Under the pieces are notes generated by a model. It ran no database searches. It worked only from the letters and a program-made list of their open reading frames with translations, and was not told the DNA's origin. A stretch of 64,000 bases of DNA from CAVSMC01 sp963798655 (GTDB taxonomy: Bacteria; Pseudomonadota; Gammaproteobacteria; Burkholderiales; Casimicrobiaceae): contig CAWCUH010000004.1 in the NCBI GenBank assembly GCA_963798655.1, positions 806,001 through 870,000 on the forward strand, written 5' to 3'. Positions 34,248-43,381 of the stretch are shown in pieces. The position numbers and the translations under genes were made by a program. Position 1 is the first letter of the stretch; every line of letters starts with the position of its first letter.

Positions 34248-35040
34248 CATCGCGAGCGAGTTCGAGACGATCCTGCTCGACGCCGTCGAGCCGGGCGTGT
34301 CTCTGCTGACGATCAATCGGCCGAAGCAACTGAACGCGCTGTCGCCGCAGGCGCTCGGTGAAATCGCGCGCGCGCTCGTGCAGCTGAACGGCAACAGGGA
34401 AACCCGCGCGCTGATGATAACCGGCGCCGGCGAGCGCGCGTTCGTGGCTGGCGCGGATATCGGCGCGATGAATGCCATGTCGGGCATCCAGGGCCGCGAG
34501 TTCGCCCTCGAAGGGCACGCGGCGCTGCGCGCGCTCGAGCTCGCGCCGTTTCCCGTCATCGCGCTCGTGAACGGCTTCGCGCTCGGAGGCGGCTGCGAGA
34601 TCGCGCTCGCGTGCGATTGGGTCGTCGCGTCGGAAAACGCCGTGTTCGGACAGCCGGAAGTCAATCTCGGCATCGTGCCCGGCTTCGGCGGAACGCAACG
34701 GCTCGCGCGGCTCGTCGGCAAGGCGATGGCGCTCGAGCTGATCTGCACCGGCCGTCTGGTGAAGGCGGAAGAGGCACTTCGGATCGGTCTCGTCAATCAC
34801 GTCGTGCCGCCCGCTCGGCTGCGCGACAAGGGCCTCGAGCTCGCGCGCATGGCGGCGGCGAAAGCGCCGCTCGCCGTCAAGATGGCGAAGCACCTCGTAC
34901 AGCGCGGCCAGGACATCGATCTCGCCAACGCGAACGCGATGGAAGCCGACGTTTTCGGCCTGCTGTTCGGCACCGAGGACCGACGCGAAGGCATGGAAGC
35001 GTTCCTCGGCAAACGGCCGCCGAAGTTCACGGCGCGCTGA
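34240..35040 (+). CDS. enoyl-CoA hydratase (crotonase family)
   Basis: Crotonase-fold hydratase of 266 residues that adds water to 2-enoyl-CoA. The oxyanion-hole segments AFVAGADIGAM and NGFALGGGCEIALACD and the catalytic pair, Glu of GGGCEIAL and Glu of QPEVNLGIVPGFGGTQRL, are both present, so hydratase activity is expected. Its start lies inside the end of the dehydrogenase gene (8-bp overlap in another frame). Upstream and downstream neighbours on the same strand suggest a small beta-oxidation operon with a GNAT gene further on. Chain-length preference cannot be seen. Confidence 0.93.
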   Translation: MADIASEFETILLDAVEPGVSLLTINRPKQLNALSPQALGEIARALVQLNGNRETRALMITGAGERAFVAGADIGAMNAMSGIQGREFALEGHAALRALELAPFPVIALVNGFALGGGCEIALACDWVVASENAVFGQPEVNLGIVPGFGGTQRLARLVGKAMALELICTGRLVKAEEALRIGLVNHVVPPARLRDKGLELARMAAAKAPLAVKMAKHLVQRGQDIDLANANAMEADVFGLLFGTEDRREGMEAFLGKRPPKFTAR

Positions 35041-35150
35041 ACCGGCGCGAGCACGCCGACGAGCCGCCCGTGACGACACGAACGGGTTTCGTTCTGCTGC
35101 GGTCAGCTGACGGCGGGTCAGGCAGGAGAATTCCCTAGCCGCTGTCCGCG

Positions 35151-35828
35151 ATGATGCAAGCGCTCGACGACATCGTCTGGCTCGCGCTTTCCGGCGCTCA
35201 GGCCCGCTTTGCGACCGGCGCGGGCGGCGCACGTCGATTCACGCGCGGCCTTTCACCGATCGCCGGCTTCGCGGACAACGAGCGCCCCGACATCGACGCG
35301 CTTGCGCCGTATTGCGACATCGGCGAGCAACTGTATTGCGAAGGCTGGTCCGGCGCCGTGCCGACCGGCTGGCGCATCGAAGCCGAATCGACGATGTTCA
35401 AGATGGTGTGGAACGAGCGCATGCCGTCCGACGACGACGCGAGCGATGCGGTCCTGCTCGGTCGCGAGCACGCGGCGGCGGCGACCGAGCTCGCGACACT
35501 GACGGCTCCCGGACCGTTCGGTCCGCGAACGATCGAGCTTGGCGACTATTTCGGCGTCTTCGATGGGCCGCGACTGATCGCGATGGCCGGCGAGCGGCTT
35601 TGCGCGAGCCCGCTGCGCGAAGTGAGCGGCGTGTGCACGCATCCGCAATTCCAGGGCCGCGGCCTCGCCCGCCGGCTGATGAAGAAGCTGATCCGGCGCG
35701 AGATGCAGCGCGGCGAGACGCCGTGCCTGCATGTGATGAGCGCCAACGCGACCGCGCGCGGCCTCTACGCGCGGATGGGCTTTCGCGACTATCGCGAGAC
35801 GGTCGTTCGCGTCTTCTCGCGAGGCTGA
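35151..35828 (+). CDS. GNAT-family N-acetyltransferase
   Basis: Acetyltransferase-fold protein of 225 residues. The acetyl-CoA binding motif is clear in the C-terminal half: VCTHPQFQGRGLARRLMKKL (V-x5-QGRGLA), then CLHVMSANATARGLYARMGF, the typical end of a GNAT. The N-terminal half, about 110 residues, is less conserved and probably gives substrate specificity, as in FR47/two-part GNATs. Two adjacent ATGs (35151 and 35154) are possible starts. It follows the enoyl-CoA hydratase by 110 bp on the same strand; a functional link is not evident. The gene converges on the SDR gene, 29 bp away. Confidence 0.87.
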   Translation: MMQALDDIVWLALSGAQARFATGAGGARRFTRGLSPIAGFADNERPDIDALAPYCDIGEQLYCEGWSGAVPTGWRIEAESTMFKMVWNERMPSDDDASDAVLLGREHAAAATELATLTAPGPFGPRTIELGDYFGVFDGPRLIAMAGERLCASPLREVSGVCTHPQFQGRGLARRLMKKLIRREMQRGETPCLHVMSANATARGLYARMGFRDYRETVVRVFSRG

Positions 35829-35857
35829 TGCGCGGGCGTCGTGCGGTGTCGTGTCCG

Positions 35858-36637
35858 TCACAGCGTCGCGTTCACCGCGCCGCCGTCGATCAGCAGGTTC
35901 TGTCCGACGACGAAGCCGGCGTCGGCGCTGCACAGGAATGCGCACGCCTTGCCGAACTCCTCTGGCGTGCCGAAGCGGCCGGCCGGAACTTCGGCCATGC
36001 GCGCTCGCGCGAACGTGTCGTAGTCCTGTCCCGCTTTCGCCGAAAGCTTGCGCAGGCCGTCGATCTGGCGGTCGGTCGCGAAAGGGCCCGGCAGCAGGTT
36101 GTTGATCGTCACGTTGTGCTTCGCGACCTGGCGCGCGAGGCCGGCGACGAATCCGGTGAGGCCGGCGCGCGCGCCGTTCGACAGGCCGAGATGCGCGAGC
36201 GGCGACTTGACCGAGCGCGACGTGATGTTGACGATGCGCCCGAAGCGGCGCTCGATCATGCCGTCGACGACGGCGCGGATCAGCATGATCGGCGTGATCA
36301 TGTTGTCGTTGACCGCCTTCTGCCACGCCGCTTCGTCCCAGTCGCGAAAGTCGCCGATCGGCGGTCCGCCGGCGTTGTTCACGAGGATGTCGGGCGCCGG
36401 ACATGCGGCGAGCACCGCGGCGCGGCCCTCGCGCGTCGTGATGTCGGCCGCGACTGCGCTGACGTCGACGCCGGTTTGGCGACGAATCGCGTCGGCGGTC
36501 TCTTCGAGCGCTCGCGCGTTGCGCGCGTTGAGCGTGACGTGCACGCCCTCGCGCGCGAGCGCGAAGGCGCAACCCTTGCCGAGCCCCTGGCTCGAAGCGC
36601 AAACGATCGCGCGCCTGCCGCGAATGCCGTAGTCCAT
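35858..36637 (-). CDS. short-chain dehydrogenase/reductase-like protein without YxxxK
   Basis: SDR-fold protein of 259 residues. The Rossmann start AIVCASSQGLGKGCAFALA, NNAGG and the NVTINNLLPGPFATD and LLIDGGAV ends match FabG-like SDRs. However, the active-site YxxxK, expected after NITSRSVKSPLAHLG, is replaced by LSNGARAGL: the Tyr and Lys are both absent while the preceding Ser (ITS) remains. An SDR subgroup with LSN.xRAG is known to me, of unclear activity, so it may bind NAD(P) and act differently or not catalyse reduction. The ATG lies 1 bp after the amidohydrolase stop, so the pair is an operon. Confidence 0.88.
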   Translation of the reverse strand: MDYGIRGRRAIVCASSQGLGKGCAFALAREGVHVTLNARNARALEETADAIRRQTGVDVSAVAADITTREGRAAVLAACPAPDILVNNAGGPPIGDFRDWDEAAWQKAVNDNMITPIMLIRAVVDGMIERRFGRIVNITSRSVKSPLAHLGLSNGARAGLTGFVAGLARQVAKHNVTINNLLPGPFATDRQIDGLRKLSAKAGQDYDTFARARMAEVPAGRFGTPEEFGKACAFLCSADAGFVVGQNLLIDGGAVNATL

Positions 36638-36638
36638 C

Positions 36639-37880
36639 TCAATGCCCCGCCGGTTGCTTGTGGAAGACGCCGTCCTTCATGATGGCGACGAGCCGCGCGC
36701 GATCCTGCAGCATCGACACGTCGGCGAGCGGATCGCCGTCGACGAGCAGCAGGTCGGCGAGAAAGCCTTCGCGCACCTGGCCGACGTCGATGCGCATCAG
36801 CTCGCCGCCCCATTTCGTCGCCGCGACGATCGCCTGCATCGGCGTGAAGCCGATCAGTTCGACGAAGAGCGCGAGATCGCGCGCGTTGCGGCCGTGCGGA
36901 TTCCACATGAAGCCGTAGTCGCCGCCGGGCAGCACGCGAACGCCGCGCGCGTGCAGGTCGCGCATGCATTCGACGGTCGCGTCGAGGTCGCGCGCGATGC
37001 GCGTGCGCGCCGCCTCGGTCGAGGGCAGGCCGTACTTGCCGGCCTCGTGCAACCGCGTCCACGTGACCGACAACGCGGGTGCGACGAAGATTCGGTCCTT
37101 CGCCGCCTCGAGCGCGTCGCGCGCCTCTTCGTCGGCGAAGCTCGCGTGATAGACGACGTCGACGCCGTGGCGCACGCACATCTTCACCGACTCGGCGCTG
37201 CGCGCATGCGCGGCGACGCGCTTGCCGCGCTCGCGCGCGACCTGCGCGACCGCCGCGAATTCGTCGTCGGTCATCAACGTTTGCACGGACGGCGTTGCCG
37301 GCGTCGACGTGTCGCCCGAGGGCACGATCTTCAGCACGTCGACGCCTTCGCGGCACGCTTCGCGCGCGGCACGGCGGAACTCGATCGGTCCGTCGCACGG
37401 CAGCGTGTACATCGCGTCGCCAGGATCGAGATGCAGCTGGCGCAGGTCGCCGACGCCGCCGGTGACCGTCAACTGCACGCTGGCGGCGAGGAGCCGCGGC
37501 CCCGGAAACTGGCCGCTCGCGATTGCGTTGCGCGCGACGACGTCGAGCCGGGGCTTCGTCGCCGCCGCGCTGAAGCAGCCGGTGAAGCCCTGTTCGAGAT
37601 AAAGCTTCGCGTGCGCGAGCGTCGCGAGCAGATGCTCTTCCACCGGGAGCTGATGGAATGCGTGCGGCGTCGCCTGGTCGACGAAGCTCAGGTGCGCATG
37701 TGGCTCGATGAGCCCGGGCATCAGCGTCGCGCCGTTGCAGTCGACGACTCGCGCGTCCGGCGGCGGCGCGATCGTTTCGCCGATGCGCGCAATCCGGTTT
37801 CCGTCGACTTGCACGCTCGCGCGGAAGGGCGCGGCGCCGGTGCCGTCGAGCACCGTAGCGTCGCGGAACAGCGTCGTCAT
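36639..37880 (-). CDS. amidohydrolase-family metal-dependent hydrolase
   Basis: Amidohydrolase-superfamily enzyme of 413 residues (imidazolonepropionase/prolidase-like branch). Seen: beta-sandwich N-terminus, metal-binding HxH at 61-63 in GLIEPHAHLS, a candidate carbamylated Lys in VDVLKIVPSGD, His in VAAHARS and in VYHASF, and the metal Asp in PGGDYGF. All ligand positions seem filled, so it should be active. No signal peptide. ATG 37878-37880 gives the normal strand start; ATG 37928 is an alternative. Substrate could be a cyclic amide, dipeptide or lactone. It is the first gene of a two-gene unit with the atypical SDR. Confidence 0.88.
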   Translation of the reverse strand: MTTLFRDATVLDGTGAAPFRASVQVDGNRIARIGETIAPPPDARVVDCNGATLMPGLIEPHAHLSFVDQATPHAFHQLPVEEHLLATLAHAKLYLEQGFTGCFSAAATKPRLDVVARNAIASGQFPGPRLLAASVQLTVTGGVGDLRQLHLDPGDAMYTLPCDGPIEFRRAAREACREGVDVLKIVPSGDTSTPATPSVQTLMTDDEFAAVAQVARERGKRVAAHARSAESVKMCVRHGVDVVYHASFADEEARDALEAAKDRIFVAPALSVTWTRLHEAGKYGLPSTEAARTRIARDLDATVECMRDLHARGVRVLPGGDYGFMWNPHGRNARDLALFVELIGFTPMQAIVAATKWGGELMRIDVGQVREGFLADLLLVDGDPLADVSMLQDRARLVAIMKDGVFHKQPAGH

Positions 37881-38048
37881 TGTCCGTCCATCCGATCGAT
37901 TGCGTTGCTCGAGGCGGCTATTTTGCACGCAACGAGCAGCGGATCGACGCCGACGTTAACGAGGCGTGAGCCGCCGGCGACGCCAGCGGCTCGTGCGACT
38001 TGCCGACTGCGGTAAAGTCAAGCGCTGGAGTCTTTCGAGGAGATCGGC

Positions 38049-38744
38049 ATGAGCCTGGCGGGTCAAGCGGCGGTAGCGATCTGGCATGACATCGCCTCGG
38101 AGGGACGCGCCCAGTTCTACGCGTGGCACGGCCGCGAGCACATGCCCGAGCGCGTCGCCATCCCGGGATTCCTCCGCGGGCGTCGCTACATTGCGATCGA
38201 TGGTGCGCCGGAATTCTTCAATCTCTATGAAATCGACGCGCCGGCCACGCTCACCGGCAGCGACTACCTTGCGCGGCTCAATGCGCCGACGCCGTGGACC
38301 GCGTCCAGCGTCCTGCACTTCCGCAACGTGGCGCGATCGCTGTGCCGCGTCGCGGCGAGCGAAGGCGAAGGCGAGGGCGGATTGGTCGCGACGTTCCGCT
38401 ACGACGTCGACGCCGCGCACGCGAAGTCTCATGTCGAGCGGACCGCGAACGACACGCTGCAACGGCTGGTGAACGCCCCGGGCGTCGCCGGCGCCCATCT
38501 GCTGATCGCCGACGAGGCGGCGAGCGCCGTCGAAACCGCCGAGAAGAAGCTGCGCGGCGAGCGCAATCTCGTTCCGCGCTGGATCGTGCTGGTCGAAGGC
38601 TGGGGCGACGCCGAGCCGTTCCGCGCAATGTGTCGAGCGCTCGCGACCGATGGCACGTTCGCCGATGCGAGCGAGCCCCCTGCGGCGAGCGTCTACGTGC
38701 TCCAGAACGCCCGATCGCGGCTTCGCCCGACCGGGTCGCGATGA
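38049..38744 (+). CDS. conserved-looking protein of unknown function, possibly ferredoxin-fold dimeric barrel
   Basis: Cytosolic protein of 231 residues that I cannot place in a named family. It looks like two tandem ferredoxin-like (dimeric alpha/beta barrel) halves: the first begins VAIWHDIASEGRAQFYAWHGREHMPERVAIPGFLRGRRYIA, which has the WH..EHMPER-type face of EthD/DUF4286-like proteins, and the second (about 110-225) begins GLVATFRYDVDAAH. A role in handling small acids or aldehydes would suit such folds but is a guess. GAGGAG lies 8 bases before the ATG. It is convergent with the Crp/Fnr gene, 10 bp away. Confidence 0.7.
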   Translation: MSLAGQAAVAIWHDIASEGRAQFYAWHGREHMPERVAIPGFLRGRRYIAIDGAPEFFNLYEIDAPATLTGSDYLARLNAPTPWTASSVLHFRNVARSLCRVAASEGEGEGGLVATFRYDVDAAHAKSHVERTANDTLQRLVNAPGVAGAHLLIADEAASAVETAEKKLRGERNLVPRWIVLVEGWGDAEPFRAMCRALATDGTFADASEPPAASVYVLQNARSRLRPTGSR

Positions 38745-38754
38745 GCGGCGGCGT

Positions 38755-39468
38755 TCAGCCTTCGAAGCTTCGCAGCCCGTCGAGATCGAGCACGGTGACC
38801 CCGCCGTACTCGACTCGCACGAGGCCGGCGCCCTCGAGCGTCTTCAGCGCCTGGTTCACACGCTGGCGCGACAATCCGACGAGCTGTCCCATCTCCTCCT
38901 GCGACAACGGCAGCGCCGGGCCGATCGACGGGTAAAGCGTCCGATTGAACAGCCCCGCGAGCGAGCGCGCGAGGCGCGCGTCGGGGCCGAGCAGCCGGCC
39001 GTGCTCGACCATCGCGATGAACTGCGCGAGCCGCTCGTTCAGCTGCAGCAGCAGGAATCGGTTGAACGCGACGCTCGAGTCGAGCAGTGCCATGAACGCG
39101 GCGCGCGGCACGTACGCGATCAGCGACGCGCGAAGCGCGACGATGTCGTAGCGGCGCGGCTCGTCCTTCAGCAGCGATCCTTCGCCGAACCAGCCCCCGG
39201 ACGGGATGCCGGTGAAGCTCGTCGGCTTGCCATCGGCCGACACGTTCGCCATCTTCACCAGGCCGTCGATCACGCCGATCCAGTAATCGACCGACTCGCC
39301 CTTGCGGCAGACGAGCCCGCCGGCCGGCACGGTACGCGTCAGCGTCTCGGCCTCGACGCGCGCGCGCAGCTGCTTGTCGATCGCGTGGACCCACGGGCTC
39401 GCGGCGAGCAGGTCGGCGAGCGTCGGCGCACGCGCGGCGCGAGGCGAATGTCGGGCGGATGACAACAT
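38755..39468 (-). CDS. Crp/Fnr-family transcriptional regulator
   Basis: Regulator of 237 residues: N-terminal cyclic-nucleotide-binding-type beta barrel (about 15-135, with the GGWFGEGSLLKDEPRRYDIVAL phosphate-cassette-like turn) and a C-terminal winged helix (LPLSQEEMGQLVGLSRQRVNQALKTLEGAGLV). The recognition helix SRQRVNQALK is like Crp rather than Fnr, and no Fnr-type N-terminal Cys cluster is present. The ATG at 39466-39468 is chosen; a TTG two codons before is possible. It is transcribed away from the 18-kb acid-catabolism gene run, with a 227-bp shared upstream region containing an AT-rich spot (39615-39634), and may regulate that run. Confidence 0.88.
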   Translation of the reverse strand: MLSSARHSPRAARAPTLADLLAASPWVHAIDKQLRARVEAETLTRTVPAGGLVCRKGESVDYWIGVIDGLVKMANVSADGKPTSFTGIPSGGWFGEGSLLKDEPRRYDIVALRASLIAYVPRAAFMALLDSSVAFNRFLLLQLNERLAQFIAMVEHGRLLGPDARLARSLAGLFNRTLYPSIGPALPLSQEEMGQLVGLSRQRVNQALKTLEGAGLVRVEYGGVTVLDLDGLRSFEG

Positions 39469-39695
39469 GACCAAAGCCGGCTGCCGTAAAGTCGGTGCGA
39501 CGGATTGTAGCCTCAGCGGCGGGCGAATCGTCGTTGCGGCGACAATCGTCGGCTGCCTGCGGGGCGTGGATTAAGATGCGACCGAGGCTGCCGCGAGAGA
39601 CGATGCCGCAGTCCCCTATAAGACCTAGAATATCGGCGCCGCGGACGCGACGCTCGCCGCGACGAGAATATCCGGCTTCGAGCCGCTTGGAGGAG

Positions 39696-41639
39696 ATGGA
39701 CGCACCGCCCGACACGTTCCCGCGGCTGCTGCTGCAGCACGCGGCCGCCCGGCCCGACCGGCCGGCGACGCGCGAGAAGGATCTCGGCATCTGGCAGACG
39801 TGGACTTGGCGCGATGTCGCGGCCGAGGTGCGCGCGCTCGCCTGCGGGCTGGCGGCGAACGGCTTCCGCCGGGGGATGCACCTCGCGATCATCGGCGACA
39901 ACCGGCCGCGGCTGTACTGGTCGATGATCGCCGCGCAGGCGCTCGGCGGCGTCCCGGTGCCGATGTACCAGGACGCGCCGGCCGCCGAGTTCGTGTTCGT
40001 GCTGCAGGATGCCGAGATCGCGTACGCGATCGTCGAGGACCAGGAGCAGGTCGACAAGATGCTCGAGGCGCAGCCGCAGGTGCCGTCGCTGCATCACGTC
40101 TACTACGACGACGCGCGCGGGCTGCGCAATTACGAGGGGATCGCATCGTACGACGCGCTGCTCGAGCAGGGTCGCGCGTTCGATCGCGAGCACCCTTCGT
40201 ACTTCGACGACGAGGTCGCGAAAGGCGGCGCCGACGACGTGTCGGTGATGCTCTACACGTCGGGCACGACCGGCAAGCCGAAAGGCGTGCGGCAGACGCA
40301 TCGCGCATTCATCACCGCCGCGCAGGGCGGCTGCGCGTTCGACCGGCTCGGTGCGGCTGACAGCGTGCTGTCTTACCTGCCGATGGCGTGGGTCGGCGAT
40401 CACCTGTTCTCGTTCGCGCAGTGGCTCGTCGCGGGCTTCACGATCAACTGCCCCGAATCCGGCGCGACGGCGATGACCGACCTGCGCGAGATCGGGCCGA
40501 CGTACTATTTCGCGCCGCCGCGAATCTTCGAGAACCTGCTGACGCAGGTGATGATCCGCATGGAGGACGCGGGGCCGGTGAGCCGCTTCATGTTCCACCG
40601 GTTCATGGCGCTCGCGCGCGCGTGCGGCGCCGAGATTCTCGACGGCAAGCCGGTGAGCGCGGTGCAGCGGCTGCTCTACGCGCTCGGCAACGTGCTGGTC
40701 TACGGGCCGCTGCGCAACGTGCTCGGCTTCTCGCGCATCCGCATCGCATACACGGCCGGCGCGGCAATCGGCCCGGATCTCTTCCGCTTCTACCGCTCGA
40801 TCGGCGTCAACCTGAAGCAGCTCTACGGCTCGACCGAGACGTGCGCGTACGTCTGCCTGCAACCGGACGGTGACGTCAAGCTCGACACCGTCGGCGAGCC
40901 GGCGCCGCACGTCGAGGTGAGGATCGCCGACGACGGCGAGGTGCTCGTGCGCGGCCCGATGCTGCTGAAGGAGTACTACAAGCGTCCCGACGCGACGGCG
41001 GAATCGATCGACGCCGAAGGCTTCTTCCATACCGGCGACGCCGGCTACTTCGACGACGGCGGGCAGCTGAAGATCATCGACCGCGCGAAGGATGTCGGCA
41101 AGCTCGCGGGCGGCGACCTGTTCGCGCCGAACTACATCGAGAACAAGCTCAAGTTCTTCCCGCACATCAAGGAAGCGGTCGCGTTCGGCCATGGCCGCGA
41201 CGAGGTCTGCGCGTTCGTGAACATCGACTTCGGCTCGGTCGGCAACTGGGCGGAGCGGCGCGGCATCGCGTACTCCGGCTACACCGACCTCTGTGCGAAG
41301 GAGCCGGTGCACGAGCTGATCCGCCAGTGCGTCGAGCAGATCAACGTCGAGCTCGCGCGCGACCCGGCGCTCGCCGCCGCGCAGGTGCACCGCTTCCTCA
41401 TCCTGCACAAGGAGCTCGATCCCGACGACGACGAGCTCACGCGCACGCGCAAGGTGCGTCGCAATTTCGTCGGCGAGAAGTACAAGGTGCTCATCGACGC
41501 GCTCTACGGCGGCAAGCCGTCGCAATACTTCGAGACGCAGGTGAAGTTCGAGGACGGCCGCACCGGGATGGTCGCCGCCGACCTGCGGATCATCACGGTG
41601 AAGACGTTTGCGCCCGAGGCGGCGCGCAAGGCGGCGTAA
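39696..41639 (+). CDS. AMP-forming acyl-CoA synthetase (long-chain type)
   Basis: Ligase of 647 residues that forms acyl-CoA through an acyl-adenylate. The P-loop-like motif YTSGTTGKPKG (about 186-196), LYGSTETCAYV (A5) and HTGDAGYFDDGGQLKIIDRAKD (A7/A8) are intact; the insert and length match the bacterial long-chain/FadD15-like group. GGAGG is very close to the ATG at 39696, and an upstream ATG (39603) has no fitting sequence. It heads the co-directional run: the LIV-type ABC transporter follows after 5 bp. Such ligase-LIV cassettes are common in betaproteobacteria and are thought to import and activate aromatic or branched acids; that is inference here. Confidence 0.9.
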   Translation: MDAPPDTFPRLLLQHAAARPDRPATREKDLGIWQTWTWRDVAAEVRALACGLAANGFRRGMHLAIIGDNRPRLYWSMIAAQALGGVPVPMYQDAPAAEFVFVLQDAEIAYAIVEDQEQVDKMLEAQPQVPSLHHVYYDDARGLRNYEGIASYDALLEQGRAFDREHPSYFDDEVAKGGADDVSVMLYTSGTTGKPKGVRQTHRAFITAAQGGCAFDRLGAADSVLSYLPMAWVGDHLFSFAQWLVAGFTINCPESGATAMTDLREIGPTYYFAPPRIFENLLTQVMIRMEDAGPVSRFMFHRFMALARACGAEILDGKPVSAVQRLLYALGNVLVYGPLRNVLGFSRIRIAYTAGAAIGPDLFRFYRSIGVNLKQLYGSTETCAYVCLQPDGDVKLDTVGEPAPHVEVRIADDGEVLVRGPMLLKEYYKRPDATAESIDAEGFFHTGDAGYFDDGGQLKIIDRAKDVGKLAGGDLFAPNYIENKLKFFPHIKEAVAFGHGRDEVCAFVNIDFGSVGNWAERRGIAYSGYTDLCAKEPVHELIRQCVEQINVELARDPALAAAQVHRFLILHKELDPDDDELTRTRKVRRNFVGEKYKVLIDALYGGKPSQYFETQVKFEDGRTGMVAADLRIITVKTFAPEAARKAA

Positions 41640-41644
41640 GCGCG

Positions 41645-42433
41645 ATGGCGGACGCGCGGCCCATCGGTGACGTGCTGCTGCGCCTCGAACGCATCTCGCT
41701 CGCGTTCGGCGGCGTGAAGGCGCTCACCGACGTGAGCTTCGACGTGCGCGAGCACGAGGTGCGCGCGATCATCGGACCGAACGGCGCTGGCAAGAGCTCG
41801 ATGCTGAATGTGATCAACGGCGTCTACCGGCCACAGCAGGGGACGATCACGTTTCGCGGCAGGGTGCGCCACGGCATGGTGCCGCACGAGGCGGCGGCCG
41901 CCGGCATCGCGCGCACGTTCCAGAACATCGCGCTGTTCAAGGGCATGAGCGTGCTCGACAACATCATGACCGGCCGCAACCTCAAGATGCGCGCGTCGTT
42001 CGTCGAGCAGGCGATATGGGTCGGCCGCGCGCGCCGCGAGGAGCTCGAGCATCGCCGCAAGGTCGAGCAAGTGATCGATTTCCTCGAGATCCAGCACATC
42101 CGCAAGACGCCGGTCGGGCGCTTGCCGTACGGCCTGCAGAAGCGCGTCGAGCTCGCGCGCGCGCTCGCAGCCGAGCCTTCGCTGCTGCTGCTCGACGAGC
42201 CGATGGCCGGCATGAATGTCGAGGAGAAGCAGGACATGTGCCGCTTCGTGCTCGACGTGAACGAGGAGTATGGGACGACGATCGTGCTGATCGAGCACGA
42301 CATGGGCGTCGTGATGGACATCTCCGATCGCGTCGTCGTGCTCGATTACGGCAAGAAGATCGGCGACGGTGCGCCCGACGAAGTGCGGGCGAGCCAGGCG
42401 GTGATCGACGCCTATCTCGGCGTCACGCACTAG
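41645..42433 (+). CDS. livG: LIV-type ABC transporter ATP-binding protein LivG
   Basis: ATPase subunit of 262 residues. Walker A GPNGAGKSS (about 43-51), Q-loop RTFQNIALF, Walker B SLLLLDEPMAGM and the switch His in IEHDMG are present. The signature motif is LPYGLQKRVELARAL instead of LSGGQ, a variation usual in the LivG proteins that sit beside acyl-CoA ligases. It starts 5 bp after the ligase stop and 15 bp before livH, so tight co-expression is expected. It pairs with LivF (45929) as the second ATPase. The transported molecule is probably a hydrophobic or aromatic acid rather than leucine, judged from neighbours only. Confidence 0.9.
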   Translation: MADARPIGDVLLRLERISLAFGGVKALTDVSFDVREHEVRAIIGPNGAGKSSMLNVINGVYRPQQGTITFRGRVRHGMVPHEAAAAGIARTFQNIALFKGMSVLDNIMTGRNLKMRASFVEQAIWVGRARREELEHRRKVEQVIDFLEIQHIRKTPVGRLPYGLQKRVELARALAAEPSLLLLDEPMAGMNVEEKQDMCRFVLDVNEEYGTTIVLIEHDMGVVMDISDRVVVLDYGKKIGDGAPDEVRASQAVIDAYLGVTH

Positions 42434-42448
42434 GGGCGGCGCGAAGCG

Positions 42449-43345
42449 ATGTCGTTCTTTTTCGAAGTGCTGATCGGCGGGCTGCTCTCGGGCATCATGT
42501 ACTCGCTCGTCGCGCTCGGCTTCGTGCTGATCTACAAGGCGTCGGGCGTGTTCAACTTCGCGCAGGGCTCTATGGTGTTCTTCGCCGCGGCGACGTTCGT
42601 CGGACTGCAGCAGGAATACCACGTCGCGTTCTGGCTCGCGCTGCCGCTGGCGCTCGCCGCGATGGTCGTCGTCGGGCTGCTCACCGAGCGCATCGTGCTG
42701 CGGCCGCTCACCAACCAGGCGCAGATCACGCTGTTCATGGCGACGATCGGCCTGTCGTTCTTCCTCGAGGGCGCCGCGCAGATGTTCTGGGGCAGCACGT
42801 CGCGCGGGCTCGATCTCGGCATCGACGACGTGCCGCTGCCGTGGCTGATGGACCGCTTCAACATCAACGTCAGCCAGTTCGATCTGTTCGCCGCCGTGGT
42901 GTCGGGCGTGCTGGTCGCGATGCTCGCCGTGCTCTTCCAGCGCACGCGCATCGGCCGTGCGCTGCGTGCCGTTGCCGACGATCACCAGGCGGCGTTGTCG
43001 GTCGGCATTCCGTTGCAGTACATCTGGTCGATCGTCTGGGCGGTCGCCGGATTCGTCGCGCTGGTGTCCGGGCTCGTCTGGGGCGCGCGCAACGGCGTGG
43101 GATTCTCGCTGACGTTCACCGCGTTGAAGGCGCTGCCGGTGCTGATCATCGGCGGCTTCGAATCGGTGCCCGGAGCAATCGTCGGCGGCCTCATCATCGG
43201 TGCGTCCGAAAAGCTCGCCGAGGTTTACATCGGACCCGCCGTCGGCGGCGGCATCGAGGGATGGTTCGCGTACGTGATCGCGCTGCTGTTCCTGCTGGTG
43301 CGACCGGAGGGGCTCTTCGGTGAAAAGCACATCGACCGTGTGTGA
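42449..43345 (+). CDS. livH: LIV-type ABC transporter permease LivH
   Basis: Inner-membrane permease of 298 residues with about eight hydrophobic helices. Typical LivH stretches are LLSGIMYSLVALGFVLIYKASGVFNFAQG near the N-terminus, RTRIGRALRAVADDHQAALSVGI (the ATPase-contact loop, about 168-190) and GGFESVPGAIVGGLIIGASE near the end. It forms the channel with LivM, whose gene follows after 36 bp. All features look intact. Confidence 0.93.
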   Translation: MSFFFEVLIGGLLSGIMYSLVALGFVLIYKASGVFNFAQGSMVFFAAATFVGLQQEYHVAFWLALPLALAAMVVVGLLTERIVLRPLTNQAQITLFMATIGLSFFLEGAAQMFWGSTSRGLDLGIDDVPLPWLMDRFNINVSQFDLFAAVVSGVLVAMLAVLFQRTRIGRALRAVADDHQAALSVGIPLQYIWSIVWAVAGFVALVSGLVWGARNGVGFSLTFTALKALPVLIIGGFESVPGAIVGGLIIGASEKLAEVYIGPAVGGGIEGWFAYVIALLFLLVRPEGLFGEKHIDRV

Positions 43346-43381
43346 GCGTCATCCCGCACGCAATGACAAGGTGACTTGCCG

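Noticed and set aside
39615..39634. AT-rich TATAAG..TAGAAT as promoter of the acyl-CoA ligase run.
   Set aside because: No fitting -35 at 16-18 bp; noted only as an AT-rich spot.
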